From Escallonia rubra (lineage: Eukaryota; Streptophyta; Magnoliopsida; Escalloniales; Escalloniaceae), in the NCBI GenBank assembly GCA_033065855.1, contig JAVXUO010001575.1, forward strand, positions 100,987 to 164,986: a stretch of 64,000 nt of DNA. Direction: 5' to 3'. The notes below the pieces were generated by a model, which was not told the origin of the DNA, did no database searches, and saw nothing but the letters and a program-made list of their open reading frames with translations. This document shows, piece after piece, positions 36,539 to 48,434 of the stretch. The position numbers and the translations under genes are program-made. The stretch's first letter is position 1; each line of letters starts with the position of its first letter.

Positions 36539-36998
36539 TTGATTCTGATGGAGTTATCGAGTATGGATCGAAACATCTCCGAAGTCATCACTGAATCACC
36601 AGAGATCGATGAGGCAAGAGCTGCCCTCATCGCCATCAGCACAGCCGTCGAACAACAAAAGAAATATATCATTCTCGAAGGCGATGCTGAAGTCATTATC
36701 AAAATGCTCTCAGACCATGAAACTACTCCCAGTTGGAACATACGAGCCTTCATTGAAGATTCCAAGTGGCTGCTGAAAAAATTTACTTGCTGGGATGTAG
36801 TGTATATTCCTAGATCTGCCAATAGGGCAGCCCATAATTTAGCCGTCAATGCTTTTGCCTGTAACCATTTTGCTTTTGTTCCTCCTTCATCCAATCTTTT
36901 GTTTAATTTGGAGGAAGGAGGAACATTGTTGTTTAGTTGTACTGTTCCTCTTTTGATTTTAATTCAATATCCTTTCTACCAAAAAACAAAAAAAAAAA
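36539..36998 (+). mobile_element. 3' fragment of a LINE: RNase H-like domain and poly(A)
   Basis: An open frame contains EIDEARAALIAISTAVEQQK, YIILEGDAEVIIKML, WNIRAFIEDSKWLLKKF and VYIPRSANRAAHNLAVNAF. This is the RNase H-like (RVT_3) domain found at the end of plant LINE ORF2. It runs into an A-rich tail at about 36980-36998, directly abutting the first base of unit B. The 5' part is missing and joined to the copia fragment. Confidence 0.82.
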
Positions 36999-38017
36999 TC
37001 TCTGTGTGGCCCAAAAAAGTTGCCATCTTGTGCCAGTTCTTGATCATAGTCTGCATCCGCCCCTCCTCCACCCTCACCCCCGCCCCCAACACACAAACAT
37101 AGACACACTTTTTTCGGTAATCAAATTAAACTTCATTTATTTATAATAACATTACAAAACAAGAGCATACCAGATTGGTAACCCTGGGAAAGATCCAAGA
37201 GTACATTCAAATGGATAGCTCGGGAAAGTACACATGGCTTTGGAGGAAAATAGAAGAAATATATGTGCTGTCCTTGTATGGGGTTACCAAAATAAGGGGC
37301 AACCGGCACGCACGGAGTTATGCATTGAAAATGCATCAGATCCCTACCACTCTGGAGTACAAGAGTGAAAGGCCTAGGCCGCAAGGAAAGGTAGTAAACA
37401 TTGCTGGTACGGTTTACATCGGAATTGACCTAAAGAACCATTTTCCACCTTATAAAAACTTCATTTTCCTTGCCTCTTTAAAAACTAAAACGTGGTGGTT
37501 GTTTTAGCTTTATGAACTTAGTTGTCCTTGGAACGTCATCTAGACTTTTTCCTTTCCCCACTTTAAACTAGAGTTCAAGCTGGTGATAATCTAATATTTC
37601 TGGAGTAATAGCAGATAAGAACCCCTGTACACAGATACTATTTCTTTAGTGCACTTGGAAGTTGGAACAAATTGAACATGATTAATCTGCAACTAAGTGG
37701 AAGGGAATTCAACATATTTGACTTTGTTTTTAATTATGTGCATGAGCAACGATGCTGAAGGTCGTCTATAATCAAACCGCAAGTGGGTTTCAAAGTCCGA
37801 ATGCTGACTTATTCTTGGTTTGATCTCATGGGTTTCTGTCATTGAGGACAAAACTTGAGCAAACATTTGATTTCGGTATCCACAAAGTTTTCCAGGTTAA
37901 CAGTCCTCGGTCTTCAAAAAGCTTAGGATCTCCAGCCACAAAATATACGTCACAATGATGATTAAGTGACGAGGAACTCTGCAAGATCAAATCGATAAAT
38001 GAACAAGTGTTAATAAC

Positions 38018-39011
38018 TAGACCTGGCAAACGGGTAAACCCGTCGGGTACGGGTAAAAACCGACCTGGTACGGATAAAATTGGGTCGGATAAAATTTACT
38101 CGATTTTTCCCGGGTAGCCATTTTTTAGATCCGTACCCGCCGCGGGTAAACAATTTAAATATTAATTTTTTTATAAACAAAATTTAATTACTATAAAATA
38201 GTAAAATACCAACTATCTAGGGCTATTTTTTTTCTCTTTTATTTCTTTTGCTTTTTCAGCTAACTAACATGTTCGGTGTTCCTCATTTCACCAAAAAATA
38301 AAAATTATATCAACTGAAATATTAAATACCATATCCCATTCTCCTTCCACAATCCAAAATAAAGCAAATTAAATTTTCAATATATATACAATCCTATTTC
38401 CAACTAAGTACTAACAATCTAAAATACAACAACTACAACTAAATTTCAACAGATACATCATATCATAATTCATATGCACTTCTCTTAAAATAAAATAAAA
38501 AATCATATGCATAAATAATGAAAAATTAAATCTTCCATTCATCGCAGAATTCGTGTCGATCGACGGTGAATAGCGGCGTCGCGGTGGTGATGCAACTTCA
38601 GATCGGCGGTCGAGGTGGCGGCGCAAATCGGTGAGGAGGCGGCGACGCAGATCGGTGATGAGGTGGCGATGCAGATCTGTGAGGAGGCTATGGCCAACGA
38701 TAGGTGGCTATCGACGGTGGCTTTGTTAGTTGTTAGAGTGAGGTGGAAGACGGCGTGATGGCGGTCGACTGAGAGGGGCGGCGGCGATGGTAGAGAGGAA
38801 GGGGACGACGTGAGAGAGAAAGATGGGAGTCTGAGAGGTGAGAAGTGGGAAGAAAAAAGGCCCGCAATCCGATCCGGTCCGACCCAAAAATTACGGGTCG
38901 GTTCGGGTACGGGTCTATTTTCGGCAGGTATTCAAAACATGTACCCGTACCCGGTATTTTGGCCCAGGTACGGTTCGGGTAACGGGTCCGGATAGATTTT
39001 TGCCAGGTCTA
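38018..39011. mobile_element. Non-autonomous hAT element, 994 bp
   Basis: Terminal inverted repeats TAGACCTGGCAAA / TTGCCAGGTCTA are flanked by 8-bp duplications TTAATAAC (38010-38017) and CTAATAAC (39012-39019). Unit A has the single site CTAATGAC at 19822-19829. Subterminal regions are full of CGGGTA / TACCCG motifs, common in plant hAT elements. No transposase is present; the interior frame at 38810-38995 is chance. Confidence 0.88.
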
Positions 39012-39363
39012 CTAATAACAATCGAATCATGTGCAATTTTCTTAATTGGACGTGTCACGTTCTGTGTCTCATTCTGAGTTAGATTATAGCGCTTGAAATT
39101 GTTAATCAATCCTTAATCATGTTTACGGGCATATGTTGATTTTAGCATTTAAAAATAGAGGGCTTATTGGTGACGGGTTCAATCAGCTCAAATCTTCTGC
39201 TGTGTACTTGTATTTACGTTAACCAACACCTTAAAATTATAAAAGCATGAGGTTCTAGCCTATAGACTATAGTATGTTTACCAACTTCACTGTTAAGGAA
39301 GGAAAAATCATCGAACCAGTGACATCGACTAGTGAATAATTTCTTAGTCTTCTAGAATACTAA

Positions 39364-40103
39364 GAGGGTGTTTGAGATTGATTATGAGATGGTCAAATCT
39401 GATTTAATCTAGATTAAATCAGGTATATGGGTGTTTGGTAAAATAGATTAAGAGATTTAATCCATCTCCAGAAGCAAAAAACTGATTTAATCCATAATCC
39501 TCAAAAGTGAGGATTATGAAATAATCACTTTTTTCATAATCAGATTTCACCTTCTAATTTACCATCATATCCCCATATTTTTCACAAAAAGATATCTCAT
39601 ACCCCTTAATTAATTATCTTAGATAGTTTCTGGAGTTTATTATTTCTTCTCTTATTGTTAAACTCTTCTCCTACCGCTAGATAATCTTTTTTTTTTGTTG
39701 CTTAAGATAAACTTTATTTTTAATTTGAGGATATTATCATGCTATAAGCAATAACATGAGATTGTCTGTGTTTTTAATTTAAAATAAAAAGTAACAACTT
39801 ATGTAGGTGCGTGAAAATAGTTATTTTAATAATTTATTTGAGCATTATAGCTAATTACGAATAAAAGTTATGTTAACGTTGCTTGGATATTAGAAAATTG
39901 TTTATCGAGTGTCCTCTATGGTCATTTTGTCATAGTGAAACTGATTTAAGTAATTTTTATTCAGACACTTTTTATCGATTTAATCTAATTTACAATTACT
40001 TTTGCTATTGCTAAATAGCAAACTGATTCTAATTAAATCAGATTTTGAAAACTGATTAAAATTAAAGTTGAATCTGTTTTTTTAATCAATCTCAAACGGG
40101 CTC
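39364..40103. mobile_element. Non-autonomous TIR element flanked by TAA (PIF/Harbinger-like), 740 bp
   Basis: The ends GAGGGTGTTTGAGATTGATT and, at the right, AATCAATCTCAAACGGGCTC are inverted repeats. TAA precedes (39361-39363) and follows (40104-40106). Unit A has one TAA at the matching place (20172-20174). A 3-bp TAA duplication fits PIF/Harbinger. Internal ATTAAATCAGATT motifs repeat on both sides. No transposase is present. Confidence 0.75.
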
Positions 40104-40277
40104 TAAGGCGGGATTAGAAAAGAAGAATAAATAAAAGATGCTAAGAGTATGTTTGAATGAAGAATTTCAACACACTGCGAAATTTAGAATCCTCTTATTT
40201 TATAATTCTTGCAACCGTGGAAACTGGCAACCTTACGAAGAAAACTCTCGTCTCAACCCCAGCATTTTCATGCGAAG

Positions 40278-40511
40278 ATTTTTTTGCTGCTACCTGGATT
40301 GAAGAAATCTTCCTCCTACCTTCCATATAGCGACAAATGATGGTCACTAAATATTTTTAATGACTTTTATTTAGTGACGCTAAGAAAATGCTGCTAAGAA
40401 TTGTCGCTGAAGTGTGAGCAGAAAAGGCACTAGAAATATTTAGTGACTAATAATTATTACTATATACGAGGTTGAAGAATTCTTATAACCCAGGTAGCGG
40501 CCAAAATTTAT
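40278..40511. mobile_element. MITE, about 235 bp (GCTGCTACC family)
   Basis: The ends TTTTTTTGCTGCTACCTGG and CCAGGTAGCGGCCAAAA are inverted repeats, with inner arms such as TTTAGTGAC. A related, more compact copy lies at about 50112-50357, and relic traces are at 6870-6990. No coding capacity. Confidence 0.6.
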
Positions 40512-42935
40512 TCTTTCCATCCTCCTAGTAACCCAATCATGGATTGTCGCTTTTTGCTCGTAGCGACAAATTCCACAGTCTCAGGTACATGCATTACGTG
40601 AAGGCAACACATGTGTAAATTTCCTTGCAACTGCAGGTGAGAAGCAGAACGGAGCTTTTGTTTATCTCAATCAATGCCTCGAAGAATTATTAGTGTTCCT
40701 TGAAGCGGATGCTAAAAGACCTCTTACCTTCATTGCTGGTATTTGCTGCTTTGTATTTTCGTTTAACCAAAAAATTCAAGGTACTTTTAAGTACTCAAGT
40801 AAGGTGAAATCTTGAGTTGTAATACTTCACCCAGACACACTTTGAACCTTTTTATAATTAACATGATATTTTCATACTTTACTTGATCAAACCTAATTAT
40901 GAAAAAATAATTAATCGAGATTCTCACTTTCTTAGATTATGCTTTAATAAAAAAAGTTTAACTTTTAGAAATTGATATAATCAATCTTATACTGTATCTT
41001 TCTCAAACCTCTAATAACCTAACATAATTCAATTTGGCCATCACATCATCAGTCCCAAGGTGATCGTGGAGAGCTGGGAAACCGTCATAAATAATGGATT
41101 CAATGACTCACGTGGCCACAAATAATTCAGTTATTTTATACTTCTATCCAACAACTGAGGAGCTGGAAAGCTGCAGTTTCCATAATGCAAGAGAAGCTGT
41201 CCGATAGGGCTGATCCATATCGGAAATTTATGTCCTGGCGGGATCAAGGGGCCGGCCCCTGTTGGTTAGGTTTAGGACAGGGTCCTAAAGTTACATAGAC
41301 CCAAACAGTTTTCAAGTTTCCTTTCTTGAGGGGAAGGGATTGATCACACTAGACCAACTACTAATTAAATGTGTGTTTTGGGTACTTAATTTAGGACACA
41401 AAGTCGCAAACTTTCTCATTGATACTAAATAGGACCCTTATCTGAATGTGTGCTATCTACCCAGTTCTTAACTAATTTGATGCATGTGTTTCCTAACCAC
41501 TGCAAATTACATAAACAAATGTGGCAGCCAAAAGGTTAGGAAGCTGCTAATTAAGAAGTTCTCTACGGTGTTTTATAATTCCTTGCATTAGACTAATTGA
41601 TTAACATGTCATGTCCAACTCATACATTGGAAGTGAGCCCTACTAAATGTAATATCTCTTTCTCCAAAGAGATTTGCTCCTGATACTGTTCCTTATTTTC
41701 TATACCTCTTTGGCTTTTTGCCTTCCACCATGTACCCCATGGAAGGATAGTTCTTAAGGAATTATATATCCTCCATATGTTGTTAGACATGATAATATTG
41801 TTGGACCGTTCTCTAATATATTAAACGTGCTGTTAGAGAATTTAAAAGAACGAGTCAAGTAATGTTATCATGCTTAATACCCAAATACAAGGTAATGCAT
41901 GTATGTACATTACTCCATTGAATAAGATGCAAACTCTATGTTTGTCCATCACAATCAACTTCTATGCAAGAGGACACGCTCTTTCCATTTTAGTTCCTAT
42001 ATTTCCAATGTCATTCGGCTTGTGGATGTCGTTATCATTTGATTTCAAAGTTAAGCTCTTAGAGTGGGTCTAGTATCAGCTTTCTTACATGTCGACGCAC
42101 TAGTTTGTTCCGATAACGATTTAAGCCTATGCAAAATGACGCAAAGACCAGTTAAAAAAAACATTAATATAGCAAACTAAAAGGCGCAAACACGTGATTT
42201 ATGTGGTTCTTGATTCATTTGACCGAATAATAGCAAGGTATGTAGTTAATCATCCTTGTGAAGCATAAATAAAAAAAAAGGTCTCTAGCAGCAATTAATT
42301 CTTCGGCGCCTCTCGTTTAGCTTGCATATTCTTTAGAAATAATTCATCTCTTCTATGCAAGTAGAAGTTTGTCTAGCCTTCCATTTGAACTGTGTGTAAT
42401 GTTCCCTTCGCATTGTTTTCATGCTATAGTTTTTTCATCACTCAGGCAAGTGGCTTTTACAGTTCTACTTCAAATGAAAATTTTAGCAGCACTGAGTTTT
42501 GATAGAGACAACAATATTTTTCAATGTCAATTCGTTCAAGATAAGATTTGTCACAACCAAGATGGACCGGAATGTGGGATGCTCAAACTGCCAGAGCGTC
42601 GCTCATCCAAAGTGTCACATGGCTCACATACGTGCTCAATTATAGGCAGACACTGTTAGCGCATCCAATAATTGGGTCAAAAATTTCTACTTCACACAAT
42701 TAATGCGGGCTTTATTTAATATAACCACATTATGATAACCTACCTCACTGGAAAAACAGTGATCGGAACATAATTTTGATTTTCAAGATCTTCTAGGTAG
42801 GTGTGAATAGAGGGGTGTGGGACTGCAGTTTCATATAAGTACAGTGCTCATCATATTACAAGCTTTTTATAAGTACAAGCTTTTTATAAAGAAAAACATG
42901 GCTGGTGACTGGTGAGGTCAGTTTCAGTATCTACA
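40512..42935. other. Unit B spacer upstream of the second bHLH
   Basis: The sequence matches 20820-21990 and 26278-27166 of unit A, including a strongly conserved block at about 41090-41350 (21120-21380 in A, with GCTGTCCGATAGGGCTGATC). No gene is supported. The frame at 42369-42659 diverges from its unit A counterpart by frameshift and is judged non-coding. Confidence 0.5.
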
Positions 42936-42943
42936 TATATAAA
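42936..42943 (+). promoter_or_regulatory. Probable TATA box of the second intact bHLH gene
   Basis: TATATAAA lies 174 bp before the ATG and is shared with the unit A paralog (27167-27174). Confidence 0.5.
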
Positions 42944-43116
42944 GACGTAAATGCATATATCACCTTGATCATGAAGATTGTGGTAGGGAATCTTGGCATC
43001 TGAGTCCCATTGAAGATCTCATACCCTAACAAACGTATCTTCTTCTTTAATCCCCTCTGGTTTGTACTTAATTCCAGGGAAAGCTTTATTTAGATCGAAT
43101 AATTAAGCTTCGAACA

Positions 43117-44154
43117 ATGTTTTCTTTTCACAAAAGCGATGAGCTGGTGTTTAATGAGATCCCTTCTATTTCTTTCCAAGATCAAAGCACAATCCTACAA
43201 GATCTTGTTATGGATCATGCTTCCATTGATAGAAGTGATCTTACAACCAAAAATCTTCAGAAAAAGCGCAGCAAATCATCAGCTACCGGTGGAAATCAGG
43301 ACGATGAGAGTAGCAATGATACCAGGCATAAAAAAGTCACGCATAGAGACATCGAAAGGCAAAGAAGGCAGGAAATGGCTAAACAATATGCATCACTCCG
43401 GTCGCTACTTCCTCTTGAATACATCAAGGTAATAGAATTTTATTCTCCTTACCTAGTATTACATTTTACCGTTATTATTTGTGCTCAACTTTATTGATTA
43501 TCTTCCAATTGCCAACAATTAGACCTTAATTGGTTCTTGAGCTCGATTCCAAGGGAAATCTATGAATTTTTTTATGCATAGGGCTAATACTTTTGGGAAA
43601 TGAGTATTAATACCTCTAAGCGCATGTCGCCGGTGGTTCTCAGGGAAAGCGTTCGACATCAGATCACATGCACCAGGCTGTGAGTTACATTAATCACCTT
43701 CAGCAAAATATTAAAGAGCTTGATAAGAAGAGAGATAAGCTGAAGAAGTTGTCAACTATAAGCATTGCTCAGCCTAAAAATATTGGAAACTCGTCAAATA
43801 ATTGTTTGCCTCAAATTATTTCGGTTAGCTCATGTTGGTGTGGTTTTGAGATTTTGATCAGTAGTGAAGAAAACTTCACCCTATCAATAGTGCTGGAAAT
43901 ACTCCTTGAAGAAGGACTTGATGTTGTTAGCTGTGTGTCAACTGAAGTTAATGAAAGGTTTCTCCACACTATCCAAGCCGAGGTAGAGCCATTGATTAAC
44001 TTCATGATATTTCTAGATTTACACTTCGATTACGTTTTTTGATGAATTATTTTAGCTTATTTTGTGCATATCCTTTCAGGTCAGCGGTTTAACATGCAAT
44101 GATCCATCTGTGCTGCAAGAAAAGTTAACAAATTTAATCAACTCTCGGTTTTGA
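43117..44154 (+). CDS. bHLH transcription factor, bHLH118/36/120/126 subgroup (unit B copy), 241 aa
   Basis: Exons 43117-43428, 43644-43982 and 44080-44154 have the same lengths (312, 339, 75) and phases as the unit A paralog, and no frame is broken. The basic region [20 protein letters not shown] is identical to the paralog, with H-E-R intact. Differences are scattered single substitutions (for example THRD for MHRD before the core, SLLPLEYIK for [26 protein letters not shown] for [17 protein letters not shown]). The C-terminal ACT-like part ([26 protein letters not shown]) is kept. Equal exon lengths with mainly conservative changes suggest both copies have remained under selection. The TATA box and more than 300 bp of upstream sequence are also shared, so expression may overlap. 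Confidence 0.93.
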
Positions 44155-47100
44155 TTTCAAGTAAGGCTGTAACTGCCTACTGTATTCTGAATAGAGTTAG
44201 TTTTGTGTGTTAAAACCGTAGCTTCACAGGCATGCTTCAGCCATTGCGGACTTCATTTAACCTTTTTTAGCTGAAGATCTTGACTTGATCTTCAAACTTT
44301 TTGTACTTACAGTCTTACACTAGTTATGTGGAATCTATAAACGAAAAAAGGTTTGTGCTTTTCACGGAGCACAATTTTCTCATTGACGTGATTGCGTGGA
44401 TGTTGGTACTCAACGTCCTACTTTCTCAGTTCACATTAATGTTGAAGAGCAAAGGCAGAAATATATTTGCAGCTCCTTTAACAATCCCTTCATGCATGTG
44501 TGGAGTTGATTATCAATGCTCATAACTACTAAACAAGTTTGCATATACCTCTCACTGAGTTCCATTATACAAGATAGTGTTCCGAAAAAGTAATAGCATA
44601 AAGTCAATGTTATGTGCATTGCAATGTTGTCCTAGTCCCTTCTAATGATAATGAAGCATTTTCATTATGCAAGTGTATTCTCAATTCAACTCGGGTCATA
44701 CACTAGGATGTAAGGGATGCAGTCTTAAACATAAACAGTAAACCAAATATTACTCCGTATTACAGTTCTATGTAGCTTTTGTACTATTGATCCTTGTTCC
44801 CTCTCCGGCCCATACCTTTTTATTTCAGTACATAATGAACTTTAGTTGGTGATGCCTAAGAGTCTGACACATTGATTGATCCATTCTTCAGAAAGTTAAG
44901 TCTTTTGCTGTGGAAGACCAGGAAAACGGAAAGAAGATGAAATATAAGTTTGGTTCTGGGCGGCATTGTTGTCTATTTTCAGTAAAAGCTTTATGTTTTC
45001 AGTTGTCATCTGTTTTGTTTAGACTCATTTCTAATGTCTCGCATACATAATTGGTATATCTCAATATTATAAACTCATTGGACACGATTTCTCTTTGGAT
45101 AGGCAAAATGCAACTGATATATGTGCCAAAGTAAAAAAACAACACATTTATGCATCGGCATTTCCTTTTCATTCTCATTGCCAATTGACAGCCTCCTTAT
45201 GGATAACTACACTGATGTAAAAGCATCAGCAAGTACTTATTTGCTGGTCACTGGCTACTTTGCGTAAAAACTTTGTCTGGCAATCATCCTGGTATCAACT
45301 TCCTTTTGCAATTTCTTCAACCGCGGTTGAAGAAGATACTTTTTACAGCAGGTAAGCAGAGGAACTAGCAAAGTATTAGAGATTTGCAATGGCCTTAAAG
45401 AGAACCATGTTGGTGACCAAGTTGATCATTTTGTGTGAACTTTGTAATTTCCGGATAATGAAAAGATGATGTGCAACCATTTTACGGACCATCAAAAGTC
45501 ATGTTCTTTTTACTGATGGTTTTTTTTTATTTTAGATATGTTGTCATTTAGATAGGATACTCTCTCTGTCATCTAGTATTGTTTGCCTTATACGCGCTAG
45601 AGGCTGAACCATTAATGTTCGCTGATTGTAGTCTTTGTGTATGTTATGAAGGCTTCACTCCACGTTACAAAGCTCTTTCAAATAGCATTTTTGACAAGCT
45701 AGTATGAGCGATGAACTACTACATGCAAGTTCATTTGTATCACATTGTTCACTTTCTTAAGAAGTCACACTAATGAAAATGTATGTGCATGACCTTCAGT
45801 TCTATTCATACTCTATGCAAAAAAAAAAAAAAAGGAGAGAAGTAACATTGGTGTGATATGTGTGCTAGAACTGTGCACGAGTTCACATTAGAGCCATTCT
45901 ACACTGGATTTATCCATATGTACGTATTGCAAGTCACAATTCATCTTTCTTCTAGGTTTCCAGGTTACTTCTTTCTATGTTGGAGGGGAAGCTGTTTTCT
46001 CCTTTCTTTCTACTGCAAGTGAGAGTAGGAGAAGGTTTACCCACAAGTTTTGTATCTAGGGTGTAATAGTGTGGACATAGTCCACATGTTAAATTCTAAT
46101 TTTAAACCTTGATAGCAATTTCCTTCACTATATAGGTAAGGCATCGATATTTAGGCATTTGACAACAGTTGTTGAAATGAAAACATGATGCAGCAATTAA
46201 ATCAGTTGGAGATTGCTGCTTTAGTTTTCTATCATCAGGGGGCAAGTGTATGCAAAACAAAAAACTGCACCACTGTATTCGGAACCGACGAGGAACGAGA
46301 ATGCTAAGAGAGTCTAATGCATGGTCTAGGACCATTGCCAACCTGGGTTCTCTTAAAAGTGTTGAGAGGCTTCACTTTTGAGGAATAACACTCATTAAAG
46401 GAGGATTTGTTTATATGGTAATTTTGGGACAAGAACCTTTTTGATCCTATAGTACAATATGAGGATGACTTTGATTCAGCATCCCTTCTGTCATGCACTT
46501 TACAAAAACCCTAAACGGGGTGAAAGTAATTCCTTACAGCAGGAAGAAGAAAATGTTAAGTACGTCTCTATATGTCTCGTGATCTCTCTCTGAAACAGTA
46601 GAACATTTGGAAGGGGGAAAAAATGCAGTTAATTAGAAGGGGAAAATTACGTTGTTTTCGAACCAAAAATTTCTCTCTTTTTGGCCGGTGCTTGTGAGTA
46701 TCTTTTAAACCTCTTGTTGAGGTTGCGATTTGCTTTTCTAGGGTTGTTACGGCCTTAATGTCCTCCCTTTGTACTTTTACTATTTTGATCATGAATTTTT
46801 TGCAAGCTAAGCTTATTTAAGCACAAAAAAAATGTCGTCCTTGAATGGAGCCGAGTACGAACTTCAGTATGACCTAAATTTGAACAACATCCAAATCTCT
46901 ACAAGTCTTGGCTAGAAGATTCTTTACATGTCTTTGCTAAATAATCTCTGCTCAAAGCACTGCACTTTTTTTATGCTATGTTTAAGACAAAAAAGAACAC
47001 GTTCCTCTTTCTTTTTTTTTTTTTTATCTGACGACAGAAAATGCTAATTACGTCATGCATGCTGACGCAATTAACCTGCAACCTCAATCAAGAAGCTTTT

Positions 47101-48434
47101 CAATCTTTTCCCACATGAGCCTTTGACTTCATTGCATAGCAGTTGGTCTTTGTTTAATACTATAACTCTCTTCTTCGCGTGTGATAAGGTAATCATGAAA
47201 CCTTGACCCTTGAAAACGTGTTTCATGCATATTGGCTTCAACTACAGAGATGGGAAATCATGAAAGGAACCATTAAGCAAACTGTTCAACCGAAACGAAC
47301 TACCGAAAGTACCATCTAAAAGGATCACCAGTTACTTTTTTTTTTTTTTTTTGGTGCAAAAGATCACCAGTTACTACGAACCCAGAAAATTCCACTAGGA
47401 AAACTGGAAGAGGAATCATCAACAACGTACGATGGCTTTGGGCTCTTTGATTCCCATTATCCACAACAGCATTTCTCATATGCTTTTCTAGGGTGGAAAG
47501 GGATCGGGGTTTTTAACTTTTTTAAACAGTAATGTGGATGGAGAGCAGGACATAGCTGAATTTGAGATACCTCGAGTCACGTAAGGAGGAGCGATAGCAC
47601 AATTTGAAACTTGAATTAAACAGCGGATCTAGTATATTGTAGAAAAGTGAAAGAGCAAAAGCAGGTGTAAGCGCAAATACTAAAACCATAACATTGTCCA
47701 CATTAAAAAAAAAAAAAAAAGAACAAATCTAGTATTTTTTCTGCTAACACTTTCAGTAATATTCTTAAGAATAGTTTTTTAGCGTTCCTAAAAAAAATCC
47801 GATAGAAACATTGAACAATCATTAATTTCGCTAAACGAGGATAAGAAGAAGATTCTTTCTATCTTTGTAGCAATCAATTTTTTTTTAAAATAAAAAAAAT
47901 AACCCCTCTTGTTCTAAATTTAAGGAATTCGGAGAACTCATACATTCACAACAACGAGACGAGACACTGATAAATTAAAAGTGACGGCAAGTGGAAAAGC
48001 GGAAAAATAATGCTATTTACACATGTGCTTAGAAGGATGCACAATGCGCGACGGCAGGTGCAAAAGACAAACCCTGCATAGAATGTGGAGTATTATCTTT
48101 TGTTTCTCCATCAATCTCAACTTTTTATATGTTTGTTGAGTTCATTCTTTAATTACTACTTTATGTTTATAAAAACATGTCATGTATCTTGTGACCACAA
48201 GAGATTGAAAAATTATTGATTTTCATTTTTTTTATTACATCGCAGTTCTATATTATGTAAAATATTAAGTATTACAGTAATATCTTGTATTTTATATTGT
48301 AACAACATTTCTAGTAATTAATATCTCCTGTTTAAACTTTAAAAAAAAACATGTCTTGTAATTAGTGACCATAAGAGATCGAACTTTTATTCTTTTTATT
48401 TTTTTTATTTCACAGCGCAGCATGCTAGTTTTTT
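44155..48434. other. Unit B spacer between the two bHLH genes, left part
   Basis: The sequence is colinear with 28384-32970 of unit A but lacks the hairpin scar and the palindromic MITE. It contains several long T or A runs (46999-47025, 47337-47352, 47706-47720). Open frames on either strand are not conserved between the units. No gene is supported. Confidence 0.5.
47337..47361 (-). mobile_element. Minute LINE poly(A)-tail insertion (25 bp) with 14-bp target duplication
   Basis: A poly(T) run plus GGTGCAAAA is flanked by GATCACCAGTTACT on both sides (47323-47336 and 47362-47375). Unit A has the single site, GATGACTAGTTACT, at about 31673. Confidence 0.72.
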
